Positions 53,757 through 61,047 of a DNA stretch of 64,000 nt are shown one piece after another. A program made the position numbers and the translations under genes. Positions within the stretch are counted from its first letter, which is position 1. Each line of letters starts with the position of its first letter. This stretch comes from JALHTV01 sp049510055 (GTDB lineage Bacteria > Planctomycetota > Phycisphaerae > SM23-33): contig JBEKZI010000002.1 of the NCBI GenBank assembly GCA_049510055.1, positions 19,020 through 83,019 of the forward strand, read 5' to 3'. The notes under the pieces were generated by a model. That model had not been told where the DNA came from. It ran no database searches and was given only the letters and a program-made list of their open reading frames with translations.

Positions 53757-54503
53757 ATGAAGAAGTTAGTGGTAGCGAGTTTGGTTCTTGGATTATGTGT
53801 GGTGGCCGCGCAGGCCGGTCCGATTACGAGGACCATCAGCTACGTCGGCACCTATACGGTCACAGGCGACACCGGCACTGCCAACGTCAGCGTGTATAAC
53901 ATCACGGAGTATAGCACCGCTCCCAACACGACGTTCCAGACTGTCGTGGACATGACGTTTGGAACGGCTGCGGGCCAGGGCGGTCAAAACCCGTTCCAGG
54001 CTGCCTATACCACCAAGACAAAGGTGGGCGGCGTCTGGACGTATCCGGTGAACTTGACCCCCACGGAAGACTCTGACTCGTACTGGGATCCGAACGACGG
54101 GAGCCACATCTACCAGTCCGATTCCCGGTTTATGCCCTCCAGTGCCAATCCCAGCGACCCGTGCGGCGGCATCGAGAACTGGCTGGCCATCCAAGCCCCG
54201 ACCGAGACGAACGATCGGTCTATCGATCCGAACAACGCCGTGTCCGATGACATTGTTCTGGGCAAGGGCGGCCTGAGCACGATCTCCGCGATTCCGGTGC
54301 CGATGCAGAGCGGCTCTTTGCAACTGCTCGTTGCCAGGATCGGCGTCGTGGCGGGAGACACGGTGTGGGGCCTGGACCAGTCGGCGTACTATGACGGCAT
54401 CGCCGACAGGTCGCTCAATGAAACGTTTATAGTCCCTGAACCGGCGACGCTGGCATTGCTGGGACTGGGCGCTGTGGCCCTGATTCGTCGTCGCAGAGGC
54501 TAG
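53757..54503 (+). CDS. Tandem PEP-CTERM family protein, copy 1
   Basis: 248 residues. Signal peptide MKKLVVASLVLGLCVVAAQA, then VGTYTVTGDTGTANVSVYNI. The central Asp-rich family block follows (PTEDSDSYWDPNDGSHIYQS, then SDPCGGIENWLAIQAPTETN), and then KGGLSTISAIPVPMQS and LLVARIGVVAGDTVWGLDQS. It ends in the sorting signal VPEPATLALLGLGAVALIRR. Exported, probably processed by an exosortase and displayed on the surface; molecular function unknown. AAGGAG lies nine bases upstream. First of seven paralogues; unlike most copies it has Asn instead of Cys in the DP[CN]DGS motif. Confidence 0.85.
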   Translation: MKKLVVASLVLGLCVVAAQAGPITRTISYVGTYTVTGDTGTANVSVYNITEYSTAPNTTFQTVVDMTFGTAAGQGGQNPFQAAYTTKTKVGGVWTYPVNLTPTEDSDSYWDPNDGSHIYQSDSRFMPSSANPSDPCGGIENWLAIQAPTETNDRSIDPNNAVSDDIVLGKGGLSTISAIPVPMQSGSLQLLVARIGVVAGDTVWGLDQSAYYDGIADRSLNETFIVPEPATLALLGLGAVALIRRRRG

Positions 54504-54560
54504 CCGCAAGCCGCCAATAGATTCAAGAACCTGACTCTAGCAGCAGTGGGGTTGACCCCC

Positions 54561-54595
54561 TAAGGGCCTCGGTTATGCCGAGGCCCTTAGCTTTT
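54561..54595 (+). terminator. Terminator of array gene 1
   Basis: AAGGGCCTCGG-ttatg-CCGAGGCCCTT followed by AGCTTTT. Its stem sequence is shared with the terminator of copy 2. Confidence 0.85.
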
Positions 54596-54750
54596 CCAGG
54601 TGTTTATTCTCAAGACATTTCTATCCGCAACACTAGCTTTGAAAAGCAGTTGCGCTTGCATGGCTTGATGATCCGAAGTCGGGCCTGTGCCTCCAGTTTT
54701 GCAAGGCGGTGACATTCCTGTGAAATTGAGGGGGGATGTCCGTTTTGTTC

Positions 54751-54777
54751 TTGACAACCCGGCCGTTTGCCTATAGT
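54751..54777 (+). promoter_or_regulatory. Promoter of array gene 2
   Basis: TTGACA (54751-54756) with TATAGT at 15 bp (54772-54777) or TAGTAT at 17 bp. About 195 nt of leader follow. Confidence 0.55.
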
Positions 54778-54784
54778 ATCCCTA

Positions 54785-54952
54785 ATGTAGTGTCCGAACG
54801 GAGCAGGAGCCGACGGAGCACCTCTCCTGAGCTTAAGTTGGAGCGTTTTCCCTAACTGTTGCATGGAGCCGTTGTTAAGCCTAAGGAGCGCCCCTTTAAC
54901 AATGAAGGCAAGGACTATTTTTCCCTCGTAAGGCAGGGAGCAACCCCCCTAA
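54785..54952 (+). promoter_or_regulatory. 5' leader of array gene 2 with repeated GGAGC motifs
   Basis: Six GGAGC motifs occur within about 110 nt (roughly 54800-54895). TTGTTAA/TTAACAA can pair (about 54873 with 54896), and the leader ends with GGGAGCAACCCCCCTAA (54936-54952), the same element as in copy 1. Apart from the promoter, the rest of the 54504-54971 gap, including 54600-54750, holds no convincing gene. Confidence 0.5.
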
Positions 54953-54971
54953 TGTGATGAAGGAGATAGGT

Positions 54972-55712
54972 ATGAAAAGGATGCTAGTAGCGAGTTTGGT
55001 TCTTGGACTATGTGCCGTGGTGGCACACGCTGGCCTTGTTATAACGGTTACCAAGGTCGGCAGCGCACTGACGGTCCAGGGTGATCAAGGCTCTGCCGTC
55101 GTTGATGTGTATGACATCACGATATCGAGCCCCAATGCCAATACGTTCGAGACCACCGTGGACATGACGATCGGAGCAGCCACGGGCAAGGGTAGCGATC
55201 CGTTCCAGGCTGCCTATACCACCAAGACGAAGGTGGGCGGCAAGTGGACGTATCCGATTAACCTGACCCCGTCGGAAGACTCTGATTCGTACTGGGATCC
55301 GTGCGATGGCAGCAACATCTACCAGGCCGATTCTCGGTTCCTTCCCTCCGCCGCGGATGCCAATGATCCGTGCGGCGGCATCGAGAACTGGCTGGCCATC
55401 CAAGCCCCGACTGAGACGAACGATAAGTCTATCGATCCCAATCGGGCCATTGCCGATGACATTGTTCTAGGCAAGGGCGGTCTGAGCACGATCTCCGCGA
55501 TTCCGGTGCCGATGCAGAGTCCTTCTCTGCAACTGGCGGCTGTCCGGGTCGGCGTTGTTCAAGGCACGCAGGTTTGGTGCCTGGACCAGTGCGCGTGGTA
55601 TGACGGCGTGGCAGACCAGAGCGACAACGTTACCTTTATGATTCCCGAGCCGGCAACGCTGTCTATGCTGTGCCTGGGCGCTTTGGCCCTGATTCGTCGT
55701 CGTAGGAGCTAG
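54972..55712 (+). CDS. Tandem PEP-CTERM family protein, copy 2
   Basis: 246 residues from the ATG at 54972 (AAGGAG with six-base spacing; an ATG at 54954 lies ahead of that site). Signal peptide MKRMLVASLVLGLCAVVAHA. The family block has both cysteines (SYWDPCDGSNIYQADSRFLP, then NDPCGGIENWLAIQAPTETN), and the sorting signal is IPEPATLSMLCLGALALIRR. The region after the block (VRVGVVQGTQVWCLDQCAWY) carries two further cysteines found only here. Confidence 0.85.
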   Translation: MKRMLVASLVLGLCAVVAHAGLVITVTKVGSALTVQGDQGSAVVDVYDITISSPNANTFETTVDMTIGAATGKGSDPFQAAYTTKTKVGGKWTYPINLTPSEDSDSYWDPCDGSNIYQADSRFLPSAADANDPCGGIENWLAIQAPTETNDKSIDPNRAIADDIVLGKGGLSTISAIPVPMQSPSLQLAAVRVGVVQGTQVWCLDQCAWYDGVADQSDNVTFMIPEPATLSMLCLGALALIRRRRS

Positions 55713-55780
55713 CCACAAGGCTATAGATTCGAGAGCCTACTCACAGAATGCATCTACATGATCGTGGGGTTGTACCCTTT

Positions 55781-55814
55781 AGGGCCTCGGCAAAACCGAG
55801 GCCCTTGTTTTTTT
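55781..55814 (+). terminator. Terminator of array gene 2
   Basis: AGGGCCTCGG-caaaa-CCGAGGCCCT with a run of seven T after G. Same stem as at 54561. Confidence 0.9.
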
Positions 55815-55860
55815 GCGAGGGGCGTGGCCGGGAGACGGTGCCATCGCAGCAGGGGGGAAA

Positions 55861-56181
55861 TTAGAAGTGCAGGGCCAGAGGTTGGGTGAACTGCACGGCC
55901 AGGCCCACGGTCGCCCCGTCCAGCTCCTCCATGCGGGTGATGCATCCGCTGCCGCGCACGGCCCCATCGCGGCTGGAGTGCCCTCCTCCGGCTGGGACGG
56001 CCAGGATGAAGTCCAGCGGGCTGCCCGCGGGGGGCGCCTCGGCGGCCGGAATGCGAAGGTACATGCCTCCCGAGGAGACGTTGCCCGTGACCCAGGGGCC
56101 TGAGGAGGGAAGCCGGCCGGCGCCCGAAACGGACCAGTGCAGGGGCAACCGCCGATGTTGGCGGCGTTCGGTGTTTGCCAT
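55861..56181 (-). CDS. PilZ-domain protein
   Basis: 106 residues from the ATG at 56181 (MANTERRQHRRLPLHWSVSG); AAGGAG six bases upstream. The RRQHRR and NVSSGGMYLRIP segments correspond to the RxxxR and (D/N)xSxxG motifs that bind cyclic di-GMP in PilZ domains, and the end VGLAVQFTQPLALHF completes the barrel. Probably a single-domain c-di-GMP sensor. It is inserted between array copies 2 and 3 in the opposite direction, so a link to surface-protein export or motility is possible. Confidence 0.85.
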   Translation of the reverse strand: MANTERRQHRRLPLHWSVSGAGRLPSSGPWVTGNVSSGGMYLRIPAAEAPPAGSPLDFILAVPAGGGHSSRDGAVRGSGCITRMEELDGATVGLAVQFTQPLALHF

Positions 56182-56338
56182 GGCGATCTCTCCTTGGGAC
56201 GAGCAGCCTCGGCCACAGTCAGCCGATAGGAAGGATAGCACCCTACCCCTGCCGGAGGCAAGGGCCTCCTATAAGCAAGGCATTCCGGAGAAAGTGGGGG
56301 AGTTTTCCTGAATTTCTTCCCAGTTCCCTCAGGCGTGC

Positions 56339-56367
56339 TTGGCGAAACGGCTGTTTTGGGGTATACT
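56339..56367 (+). promoter_or_regulatory. Promoter of the dockerin/PEP-CTERM gene
   Basis: TTGGCG (56339-56344), 17-bp spacer, TATACT (56362-56367). It places the start of transcription near 56374 and rules out the ATG at 56335 as translation start. Confidence 0.65.
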
Positions 56368-56409
56368 GTAACCCCAAGGCGTAAGGAGGATGGGCCGGAG
56401 GTGGACGGC

Positions 56410-57297
56410 GTGCGGAGGTGGACGCAAATAGTTTGTCTTGTCGTTTTGACGGCGTCCCCGGCGTGGGCGGCGACGCTGACGTTGACGTTGGCTCAGCCGA
56501 CGCTCGGGCAATGGGAGGTCTTCGGCCAGCTCAGCAACAATACCGACAACGACGGCCTGTCCAGCCTCATCATCAATGTCCAGGCTGTCGGCGGTGACGT
56601 GGGCGTCAGCTCCTCCCTGAACGATTTGCCCCACGGCACGCACTACTATTTGCTGGACGGCAATGTGCAGTCGCAGCTCGTCGGCTTTACCGAGTTCCGC
56701 AGCGACGGCAACAGCGGCATCGGCATCTGCGCCGGCCAAAAGACGACCTCTCTGGGACAGGTGGTGCTGACGGACGTGGGCTACTCCGCCGGCAGCACGC
56801 CCGGCGACCAAACCGGCCTGGGGCTGGGACCGACGCAGATCTCCTGGTCCGCCCCCCTCCTGATCGCCAGCGGCTCCTACAGCGGGACGTATGGCACGTT
56901 GTCGGTGGCGGTGGGGGCGGGGCAGGTCAACGTGCTGAACGAAGGCCGCAACCCCGCTCAGACCGGCGGCGTGCACAAGATCGAGAGCGTCGTGAGCGGC
57001 TCACTTCGAATTTACCACGTCGGCGACGCCACGGGCGATGACAAGGTCGACAGCAACGACTTTGGCGCGCTAGCCAGAAACTGGCTGCAAAGCGGCAAGA
57101 CCTGGGCCGACGGCGACTTCAACGGCGATGGCGTCGTGGACGGCACGGACTTCGGCGCGTTGGCCCGCAACTGGGGCTGGTCGGCGTCGGCCTCCATGTC
57201 CAGCGCGACGGCGGCTACGCTCCCCGAACCGGCCACGCTGGCCTTCCTGGGCCTGGGCGCCATGACGCTGCTCGTCCGCGGCCGGCGCAGCCGCTGA
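56410..57297 (+). CDS. PEP-CTERM protein with dockerin-like EF-hand repeats
   Basis: 295 residues from a GTG at 56410, with GGAGG eight bases upstream; GTG 56401 is an alternative. Signal peptide RRWTQIVCLVVLTASPAWAA, then a beta-rich domain of about 190 residues, unrecognised (LAQPTLGQWEVFGQLSNNTD, LIINVQAVGGDVGV). Two calcium-binding repeats follow (GDATGDDKVDSNDFGALARN and GDFNGDGVVDGTDFGALARN), then PEP-CTERM LPEPATLAFLGLGAMTLL. The EF-hand repeats closely resemble those in the riboswitch-controlled protein at 42331. Confidence 0.85.
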   Translation: MRRWTQIVCLVVLTASPAWAATLTLTLAQPTLGQWEVFGQLSNNTDNDGLSSLIINVQAVGGDVGVSSSLNDLPHGTHYYLLDGNVQSQLVGFTEFRSDGNSGIGICAGQKTTSLGQVVLTDVGYSAGSTPGDQTGLGLGPTQISWSAPLLIASGSYSGTYGTLSVAVGAGQVNVLNEGRNPAQTGGVHKIESVVSGSLRIYHVGDATGDDKVDSNDFGALARNWLQSGKTWADGDFNGDGVVDGTDFGALARNWGWSASASMSSATAATLPEPATLAFLGLGAMTLLVRGRRSR

Positions 57298-57360
57298 AAA
57301 TCAGCCCACCCGCTTATCCTCCTCCCCCCAAAAATACATCACACGCAAGTGCTTTTGAGC

Positions 57361-57389
57361 TTGATTTTTAGGTGCTTTAGTGATATAGC
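57361..57389 (+). promoter_or_regulatory. Promoter of array gene 3
   Basis: TTGATT (57361-57366), 17 bp, TATAGC (57384-57389). The spacer TTTAGGTGCTTTAGTGA is shared with the copy 6 and 7 promoters, but the left arm of the inverted repeat is missing here. Confidence 0.7.
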
Positions 57390-57403
57390 ATCCTTCATCT
57401 AAG

Positions 57404-57428
57404 GGCGTGGAGCGCACACCTGAACGCC
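57404..57428 (+). promoter_or_regulatory. Leader hairpin element, copy 3
   Basis: GGCGT (57404-57408) pairs with ACGCC (57424-57428) around GGAGCGCACACCTGA. Equivalent position, loop and distance to the ribosome binding site as in copies 4, 5 and 7, with different stem bases. Confidence 0.6.
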
Positions 57429-57450
57429 AAAGGAAGGAAGGGGTTGTCTC

Positions 57451-58200
57451 ATGAAAAGAATCCTTATTATCAGTTTAGTTCTTGGGTTATGCGATGCGGC
57501 GTCGCAGGCCGGTCTGGTTATAACGGTCGATAAGGTCGGCACCTATACGGTTACGGGCGATACCGGCTCGGCCCTCGTGGATGTGTATGACATAATCATG
57601 TCGAGCCCCAATGCCAACACGTTCCAGACGACCGTGGACATAACGTTTGGGACGGCTGCGGGGTATGGCGGTCAAAACCCGTTCCAGGCTGCCTATACCA
57701 CTAAGACGAAGGTGGGCGGCAAGTGGACGTATCCGGTGAACCTGACCCCCTCGGAAGATGCCGACGGGTATTGGGATCCGTGTGACGGCAGCAACATCTA
57801 CCAGGCCGATTCTCGGTTCCTGCCCTCCAGCGCCGACGCCAACGATCCCTGCGGCGGCATCGAGAACTGGCTGGCCATCCAAGCCCCGACCGAGACAAAC
57901 GATGGGTCCATCGATCCGAACAACGCCGTGGCCGATGACATTGTCCTTGGCAGGGGCAGCCTGAGCACGATCTCCGCGATTCCGGTGAAAATGCAGAGTC
58001 CCAATCTTGTGCTGCCAGTTGCCAGGATCGGTATCGTGCGGGGAGACGTGGTCTATGTCAAAGACGAATGTGCTTACTATGACGGCATCGCAGACCGGTC
58101 CGATATTCCGGGGTTTGTCTATGCTCCTGAACCGGCCACGCTGACCTTCCTGGGCCTGGGCGCCGTGACGCTGCTGGCCCGCCGCCGGCACGGCCGCTGA
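57451..58200 (+). CDS. Tandem PEP-CTERM family protein, copy 3
   Basis: 249 residues. Signal peptide MKRILIISLVLGLCDAASQA, VGTYTVTGDTGSALVDVYDI, the Asp-rich block (PSEDADGYWDPCDGSNIYQA; ANDPCGGIENWLAIQAPTET) and sorting signal APEPATLTFLGLGAVTLLAR. GGAAGGAAGGGG precedes the start. First of five copies at about 0.9-kb spacing with nearly identical spacers; copies 4 and 5 may be read from its promoter. Confidence 0.85.
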   Translation: MKRILIISLVLGLCDAASQAGLVITVDKVGTYTVTGDTGSALVDVYDIIMSSPNANTFQTTVDITFGTAAGYGGQNPFQAAYTTKTKVGGKWTYPVNLTPSEDADGYWDPCDGSNIYQADSRFLPSSADANDPCGGIENWLAIQAPTETNDGSIDPNNAVADDIVLGRGSLSTISAIPVKMQSPNLVLPVARIGIVRGDVVYVKDECAYYDGIADRSDIPGFVYAPEPATLTFLGLGAVTLLARRRHGR

Positions 58201-58236
58201 AAATCCGCCGGCCGCCGGCAATACGTTGACATACAT

Positions 58237-58277
58237 GAAAGCACCTGGAAGCATAACTTTCAGGTGAGGTAGCTTTC
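58237..58277. repeat. Spacer inverted repeat, copy 3/4 junction
   Basis: GAAAGCACCTGGAAG (58237-58251) can pair with CTTTCAGGTgaggtaGCTTTC (58257-58277) with a 6-base bulge. The -35 and -10 hexamers seen in other copies are degraded (ATAACT; no TATA box). Confidence 0.65.
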
Positions 58278-58287
58278 CAACCATCAA

Positions 58288-58314
58288 GGCGTGTGGAGCA
58301 CACACCTAAAGCGC
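58288..58314 (+). promoter_or_regulatory. Leader hairpin element, copy 4
   Basis: GCGT (58289-58292) pairs with GCGC (58311-58314; one G-U pair) around GTGGAGCACACACCTAAA; an inner GTGT-GGAGC-ACAC hairpin is also possible. Confidence 0.55.
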
Positions 58315-58335
58315 AGGAAAGGAAGGGGTTTGGCC

Positions 58336-59109
58336 ATGAAACGAATCCTTATTATCAATTTGGTTCTTGGGTTATGCGCTGCGGCGGCGCAGGCCGGGAT
58401 CATGTGGCCGGTCTTGACCGGACCGATTACTATCACGATGGAAAAAGTCGGCACCTATACGGTTACAGGTGACACCGGTTCCGTCATTGTCAATGTGTAT
58501 GACATGACGATGTCGTGCCGTAATCCCAACACGTTCCAGACCGTCGTGGACTTGACGATTGGGTCAGCTTGCGGCCGCGGTGATGACCCATTCCAGGTAG
58601 GCTTGGTGAACAAGACGAAGGTCGCCGGCAAGTGGGCGTATCCGGTTGCCCTGACCCCCACCGAAGACGACGATGCCACCTTCTTTGACCCCAATGACGG
58701 GACCAACCAGTACCAAGCCGACTCGCGGTTCATGCCCTCCAGCGCCGATGCCAACGATCCGTGTGACGGCATCGAGAACTGGCTGGCCATCCAACGGCCG
58801 ACCGAGACGAACGATGGGTCTATCGAGCCGAACACCGCTGTCCCGTATGCCTCCGTCCTGGGCAAGGGCAGCATGGAGGTGATCGCCGCGATTCCGGTGG
58901 TGATGCAGAGCCCTAATCTAAAGCTGAAGGTCGCCCGGATTGGTATCGTGCAGGGAGACATGGTCTATTTCGAAGACCAGTCTGCTTACTATGACGGCAT
59001 CGCAGACCGGTCCGATATTCCGGTGTTTCTCTGTGCTCCTGAACCGGCCACGCTGGCCTTCCTGGGCCTGGGCGCCGTGACATTGCTTCGTCGCCGCCGC
59101 GGCCGCTGA
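58336..59109 (+). CDS. Tandem PEP-CTERM family protein, copy 4
   Basis: 257 residues from the ATG at 58336. Signal peptide MKRILIINLVLGLCAAAAQA. It carries an N-terminal insertion shared with copy 5 (MWPVLTGPITITMEKVGTYT). The block is more diverged (PTEDDDATFFDPNDGTNQYQ; CDGIENWLAIQRPTETNDGS) and is followed by VPYASVLGKGSMEVIAAIP, also found in copy 7. Sorting signal APEPATLAFLGLGAVTLLRR. No own promoter is visible. Confidence 0.85.
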   Translation: MKRILIINLVLGLCAAAAQAGIMWPVLTGPITITMEKVGTYTVTGDTGSVIVNVYDMTMSCRNPNTFQTVVDLTIGSACGRGDDPFQVGLVNKTKVAGKWAYPVALTPTEDDDATFFDPNDGTNQYQADSRFMPSSADANDPCDGIENWLAIQRPTETNDGSIEPNTAVPYASVLGKGSMEVIAAIPVVMQSPNLKLKVARIGIVQGDMVYFEDQSAYYDGIADRSDIPVFLCAPEPATLAFLGLGAVTLLRRRRGR

Positions 59110-59145
59110 GAATCCGCCGGCCGCCGGCAATACGTTGACATGCGC

Positions 59146-59186
59146 GAAAACACCTGAAAGCGTAACTTTCAGGTGAGGTAGCTTTC
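59146..59186. repeat. Spacer inverted repeat, copy 4/5 junction
   Basis: GAAAACACCTGAAAG with CTTTCAGGTgaggtaGCTTTC, the same bulged form as at 58237. The core promoter is again degraded (GTAACT). Confidence 0.65.
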
Positions 59187-59196
59187 CAACCATCAA

Positions 59197-59223
59197 GGGG
59201 TGTGGAGCACACACCTAAACCCC
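59197..59223 (+). promoter_or_regulatory. Leader hairpin element, copy 5
   Basis: GGGG (59197-59200) pairs with CCCC (59220-59223) around TGTGGAGCACACACCTAAA. Both strands differ from copies 3, 4 and 7 in a compensating way. Confidence 0.65.
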
Positions 59224-59244
59224 ACCAGAGGAAGGAGTTGTATC

Positions 59245-60012
59245 ATGAAACGAATCCTTATTATCAATTTGGTTCTTGGGTTATGCGCCGTGGCGGCACA
59301 AGCCGGGATCACGTGGAATGTCTTGACCGGGCCGATTAATATCACGATGGAAAAAGTCGGCACCTATACGGTCACGGGGGACAGCGGTTCCGCCATTGTC
59401 AATGTGTACGACATGACGATGTGGTGCCGTGATCCCAACACGGTCGAGACGGTCGTGGCCTTAACGATTGGGTCGGCCACGGGCGCGGGTAGTGATCCGT
59501 TCCAGGCTGCCTCGGTGTACAAAGCAGGTAGCAAGTATCATATCGGGTTAACTCCCGTGGAAAGTGCTGACGAGACATTTTTGGATCCGTGCGACGGGAG
59601 CAATGCCTACCAGGCCGATTCCCGCTTCATGCCCTCCGGTGAGTATACCGATCCCAACGATCCGTGTGACGGCATCGAGAACTGGATGAACCTTCGAGTG
59701 CCGACCGAGACGAACGATGGGTCTATCGACCCCAACCAGAATGTGGACGGTGACATGATGCTGGGTAAGGGCGGTATGGAGGTGCTCGTCGCGATTCCGC
59801 TGGCAATGCAGAGCCCTAATCTAAAGCTAAAGATCGCCCGGATTGGTATCGTGCAGGGAGACATGGTCTATTTCCAAGACCAGTCTGCTTACTATGACGG
59901 CATACGTGACTTGAGCGAGTACACAGCGCCGATTCTTGTTCCCGAACCGGCGACGCTGGCCTTCCTAAGCCTGGGCGCCGTGACATTGCTTCGTCGCCGC
60001 CGCGGCCGCTGA
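59245..60012 (+). CDS. Tandem PEP-CTERM family protein, copy 5
   Basis: 255 residues from the ATG at 59245. Signal peptide MKRILIINLVLGLCAVAAQA and the N-terminal insertion like copy 4. The most diverged middle: KAGSKYHIGLTPVESADETF replaces the Thr/Lys-rich KTKVGGKWTYP segment, and ENWMNLRVPTETNDGSIDPN follows. Sorting signal VPEPATLAFLSLGAVTLLRR. Confidence 0.85.
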   Translation: MKRILIINLVLGLCAVAAQAGITWNVLTGPINITMEKVGTYTVTGDSGSAIVNVYDMTMWCRDPNTVETVVALTIGSATGAGSDPFQAASVYKAGSKYHIGLTPVESADETFLDPCDGSNAYQADSRFMPSGEYTDPNDPCDGIENWMNLRVPTETNDGSIDPNQNVDGDMMLGKGGMEVLVAIPLAMQSPNLKLKIARIGIVQGDMVYFQDQSAYYDGIRDLSEYTAPILVPEPATLAFLSLGAVTLLRRRRGR

Positions 60013-60046
60013 AAATCCGCCGGCCGCCGGCAGCAAGTTAACGCAC

Positions 60047-60093
60047 ACAAAGGCACCTGGAAGCTTGACTTTCAGGTGCCTTTGATGTAATAT
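60047..60093 (+). promoter_or_regulatory. Promoter inside inverted repeat, array gene 6
   Basis: AAAGGCACCTGGAAG pairs with CTTTCAGGTGCCTTT. The -35 TTGACT (60065-60070) lies in the loop and right arm, and the -10 TAATAT (60088-60093) follows at 17 bp. Two stem positions differ from copy 7 on both strands. Confidence 0.7.
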
Positions 60094-60105
60094 CCCTGCA
60101 TATCA

Positions 60106-60126
60106 GGAGGGGGTGCTCCCCCCTAA
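60106..60126 (+). promoter_or_regulatory. Leader hairpin element, copy 6
   Basis: AGGGGG-tgct-CCCCCCT then AAAAA, a tight hairpin of the copy 1/2 type, 24 bp ahead of the start codon and just upstream of the GAGGAAAGGGG ribosome binding site. Confidence 0.65.
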
Positions 60127-60149
60127 AAAGAGAGGAAAGGGGTCGTGTC

Positions 60150-60905
60150 ATGAAAAGAATCCTTATTATGAGTTTGGTTCTTGTGTTATGCGCCGCGGCC
60201 GCGCAGGCTGGTTTGGTTTATACGGTTAATTATATCGGTGCCTATACGGTTACGGGTGATACCGGCTCGGCCCTCGTCGATGTATGGGACATCTATTCGT
60301 CGAGCCCTAATTCAAACACGTTCCAGACCACCGTGGACTGGACGTTTGGGACGGCCATAGGCGCCGGCGGCAATGACCCGTTCCAGGCTGCCTATACCAC
60401 CAAGACGAAGGTCGGAGGCAAGTGGACGTATCCAGTGAACCTGACCCCCACGGAAGACTCTGACTCGTACTGGGATCCGTGCGATGGTAGCCACATCTAT
60501 CAGACCGATTCCCGGTTTATGCCCTCCAGTTCCAATCCCAGCGACCCGTGCGGCGGCATCGAGAACTGGCTGGCCATCCAAGCCCCGACCGAGACGAACG
60601 ATCGGTCTATTGATTCCAATGAAGCCGTTGCCGATGACATTGTCCTGGGCAAGGGCGGCCTGAGCACGATCTCCGCGATTCCTGTGCCGATGCAGAGTCC
60701 TTCTCTGTACTTGCTCGTTGCCCGGATCGGCGTCGTGCGAGGAGACATGGTCGGGTGCTTGGACCTGAGCGCGTGGTATGACGGCATTGCCGACCGGTCG
60801 GATGATAACTTCTTTTGGTTATCTTATCCTGGACCTGAACCGACGACGCTGACCTTCCTGGGTCTGGGCGCCATAACATTGCTTCGCCGCCGGCGCGGCC
60901 GCTGA
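60150..60905 (+). CDS. Tandem PEP-CTERM family protein, copy 6
   Basis: 251 residues. Signal peptide MKRILIMSLVLVLCAAAAQA. The block is close to copy 1 (PTEDSDSYWDPCDGSHIYQT, SNPSDPCGGIENWLAIQAPT, TNDRSI). The C-terminus LSYPGPEPTTLTFLGLGAIT has PEP followed by Thr-Thr, still a recognisable sorting signal. Confidence 0.85.
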   Translation: MKRILIMSLVLVLCAAAAQAGLVYTVNYIGAYTVTGDTGSALVDVWDIYSSSPNSNTFQTTVDWTFGTAIGAGGNDPFQAAYTTKTKVGGKWTYPVNLTPTEDSDSYWDPCDGSHIYQTDSRFMPSSSNPSDPCGGIENWLAIQAPTETNDRSIDSNEAVADDIVLGKGGLSTISAIPVPMQSPSLYLLVARIGVVRGDMVGCLDLSAWYDGIADRSDDNFFWLSYPGPEPTTLTFLGLGAITLLRRRRGR

Positions 60906-60941
60906 AAATCAGTCGGCCGCCGGCAATACGTTGACATGCAC

Positions 60942-60986
60942 GAAAGCACCTGAAAGCTTGACCTTCAGGTGCTTTCGTGATATAGC
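60942..60986 (+). promoter_or_regulatory. Promoter inside inverted repeat, array gene 7
   Basis: GAAAGCACCTGAA (60942-60954) and TTCAGGTGCTTTC (60964-60976) are a perfect 13-bp inverted repeat. The -35 TTGACC (60958-60963) is in the loop and the -10 TATAGC (60981-60986) lies 17 bp on. The repeat could be an operator or a terminator of the preceding gene. Confidence 0.7.
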
Positions 60987-61000
60987 GCCCTTCATCTAAA

Positions 61001-61027
61001 GGCGCGGAGCACACATCTAAAAGCGCC
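61001..61027 (+). promoter_or_regulatory. Leader hairpin element, copy 7
   Basis: GGCGC (61001-61005) pairs with GCGCC (61023-61027) around GGAGCACACATCTAAAA. Confidence 0.65.
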
Positions 61028-61047
61028 AGGAAGGGAAGGGTTGGACC

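Noticed and set aside
54610..54864. 84-codon minus-strand frame between array genes 1 and 2
   Set aside because: It covers the promoter and leader of gene 2 and shows no homology or ribosome binding site.
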